Below are positions 30,289 through 30,650 of a stretch of DNA of 30,650 bases, piece after piece. Under the pieces are notes generated by a model that did not search any database, was not told the DNA's origin, and saw only the letters and a list, made by a program, of their open reading frames with translations. The first letter of the stretch is position 1; each line of letters opens with the position of its first letter. Both the position numbers and the translations under genes were made by a program. Source of the DNA: Prorocentrum cordatum (Eukaryota; Sar; Dinophyceae; Prorocentrales; Prorocentraceae); the NCBI GenBank assembly GCA_963575745.1, contig CAUYUJ010007227.1:17501-48150 (forward strand), in the 5' to 3' direction.

Positions 30289-30650
30289 CTGTGAGGGAGA
30301 AGCCGGACGGAGGAGGCGATGAGGACGGCGTAGGACCATGCATGTCTTTTGAACCCCATCGTGGGAGTCCAGCGCTAGTCTGAGCTATGCGACTATGGCA
30401 GCCCAGGCTGGCGCACGACTCCAATACGGGATTCATGTGCCATGCATGGTCTTACCCCGTCAACATCGCCCCCTCCATTTTTGAGTATTCCCTGCTTCCT
30501 CTTCCCTACCCTCCGTCTTCCTCTTCCCTACCCTTCCCCACCCTCCTTCCCTCCCCCTTTTAATTTCTCAGTATTTTGCGTATTCCTGCATTTCCCTCTT
30601 CTCAACCGTCCGTCTGTCCAGGAGTCGGCCCCCCCCCCATTGCGCTGCTT
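30289..30650. other. Window edge without a supported exon
   Basis: Bases 30470-30640 are pyrimidine-rich on the plus strand, with CCTTCCCTACC-type repeats. Upstream exons of gene K may lie beyond the window. A homopolymer C run is at 30632-30639. Confidence 0.5.

Overview
The window looks like nuclear DNA of a dinoflagellate. No species can be fixed from the sequence alone; the GC-rich composition would suit a Prorocentrum-like genome, but that is a guess. Four observations support the assignment. (1) Three genes carry decayed copies of the dinoflagellate trans-spliced leader just upstream of their start codons. (2) Every convincing gene lies on the minus strand, as in dinoflagellate unidirectional gene arrays. 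(3) Exon phases close only if GC-AG and GA-AG introns are allowed beside GT-AG. (4) Several proteins resemble lineage-expanded dinoflagellate families that have no assigned function.

Layout, read along the minus strand from high to low coordinates. 30288-30081 is the last exon of a gene with paired CxxC motifs (K). 29640-28097 is a five-exon gene whose 3' end was not found (E). 28090-25640 is a repeat block dominated by a 90-bp satellite. 25577-23668 is a two-exon gene with a relict spliced leader (AB). 23326-22497 is a zinc-finger/coiled-coil gene with tandem relict leaders and a homopolymer frameshift (C). 21390-20600 is a lysine-rich gene (D). 19553-15556 is an eight-exon gene with an RG-rich tail (F). 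15310-12518 is a four-exon gene (G). 11747-8654 is a five-exon, transposase-like or lineage-expanded gene with a relict leader (T). 7725-6334 is a gene with one predicted membrane segment (J). Below about 6 kb I see only low-complexity DNA, minisatellites and hairpins, one triplicated exon-like unit, one Asp-rich reading frame and a truncated duplicate of the 3' end of gene AB.

Introns and spacers make up most of the window. They hold trinucleotide tracts, 87-90 bp and 120 bp tandem repeats, a palindromic 11-bp repeat family, a 19-20 bp repeat family, and a TAC/GTA tract of about 650 bp that is one large imperfect inverted repeat. Several introns contain terminal hairpins or are flanked by short direct repeats, as expected for introner-type (transposon-derived) introns. 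I recognised no tRNA, rRNA or CRISPR array. The genes do not form an evident pathway. All exon models are manual, based on frame, GC at codon position 3 and phase agreement, without database support.
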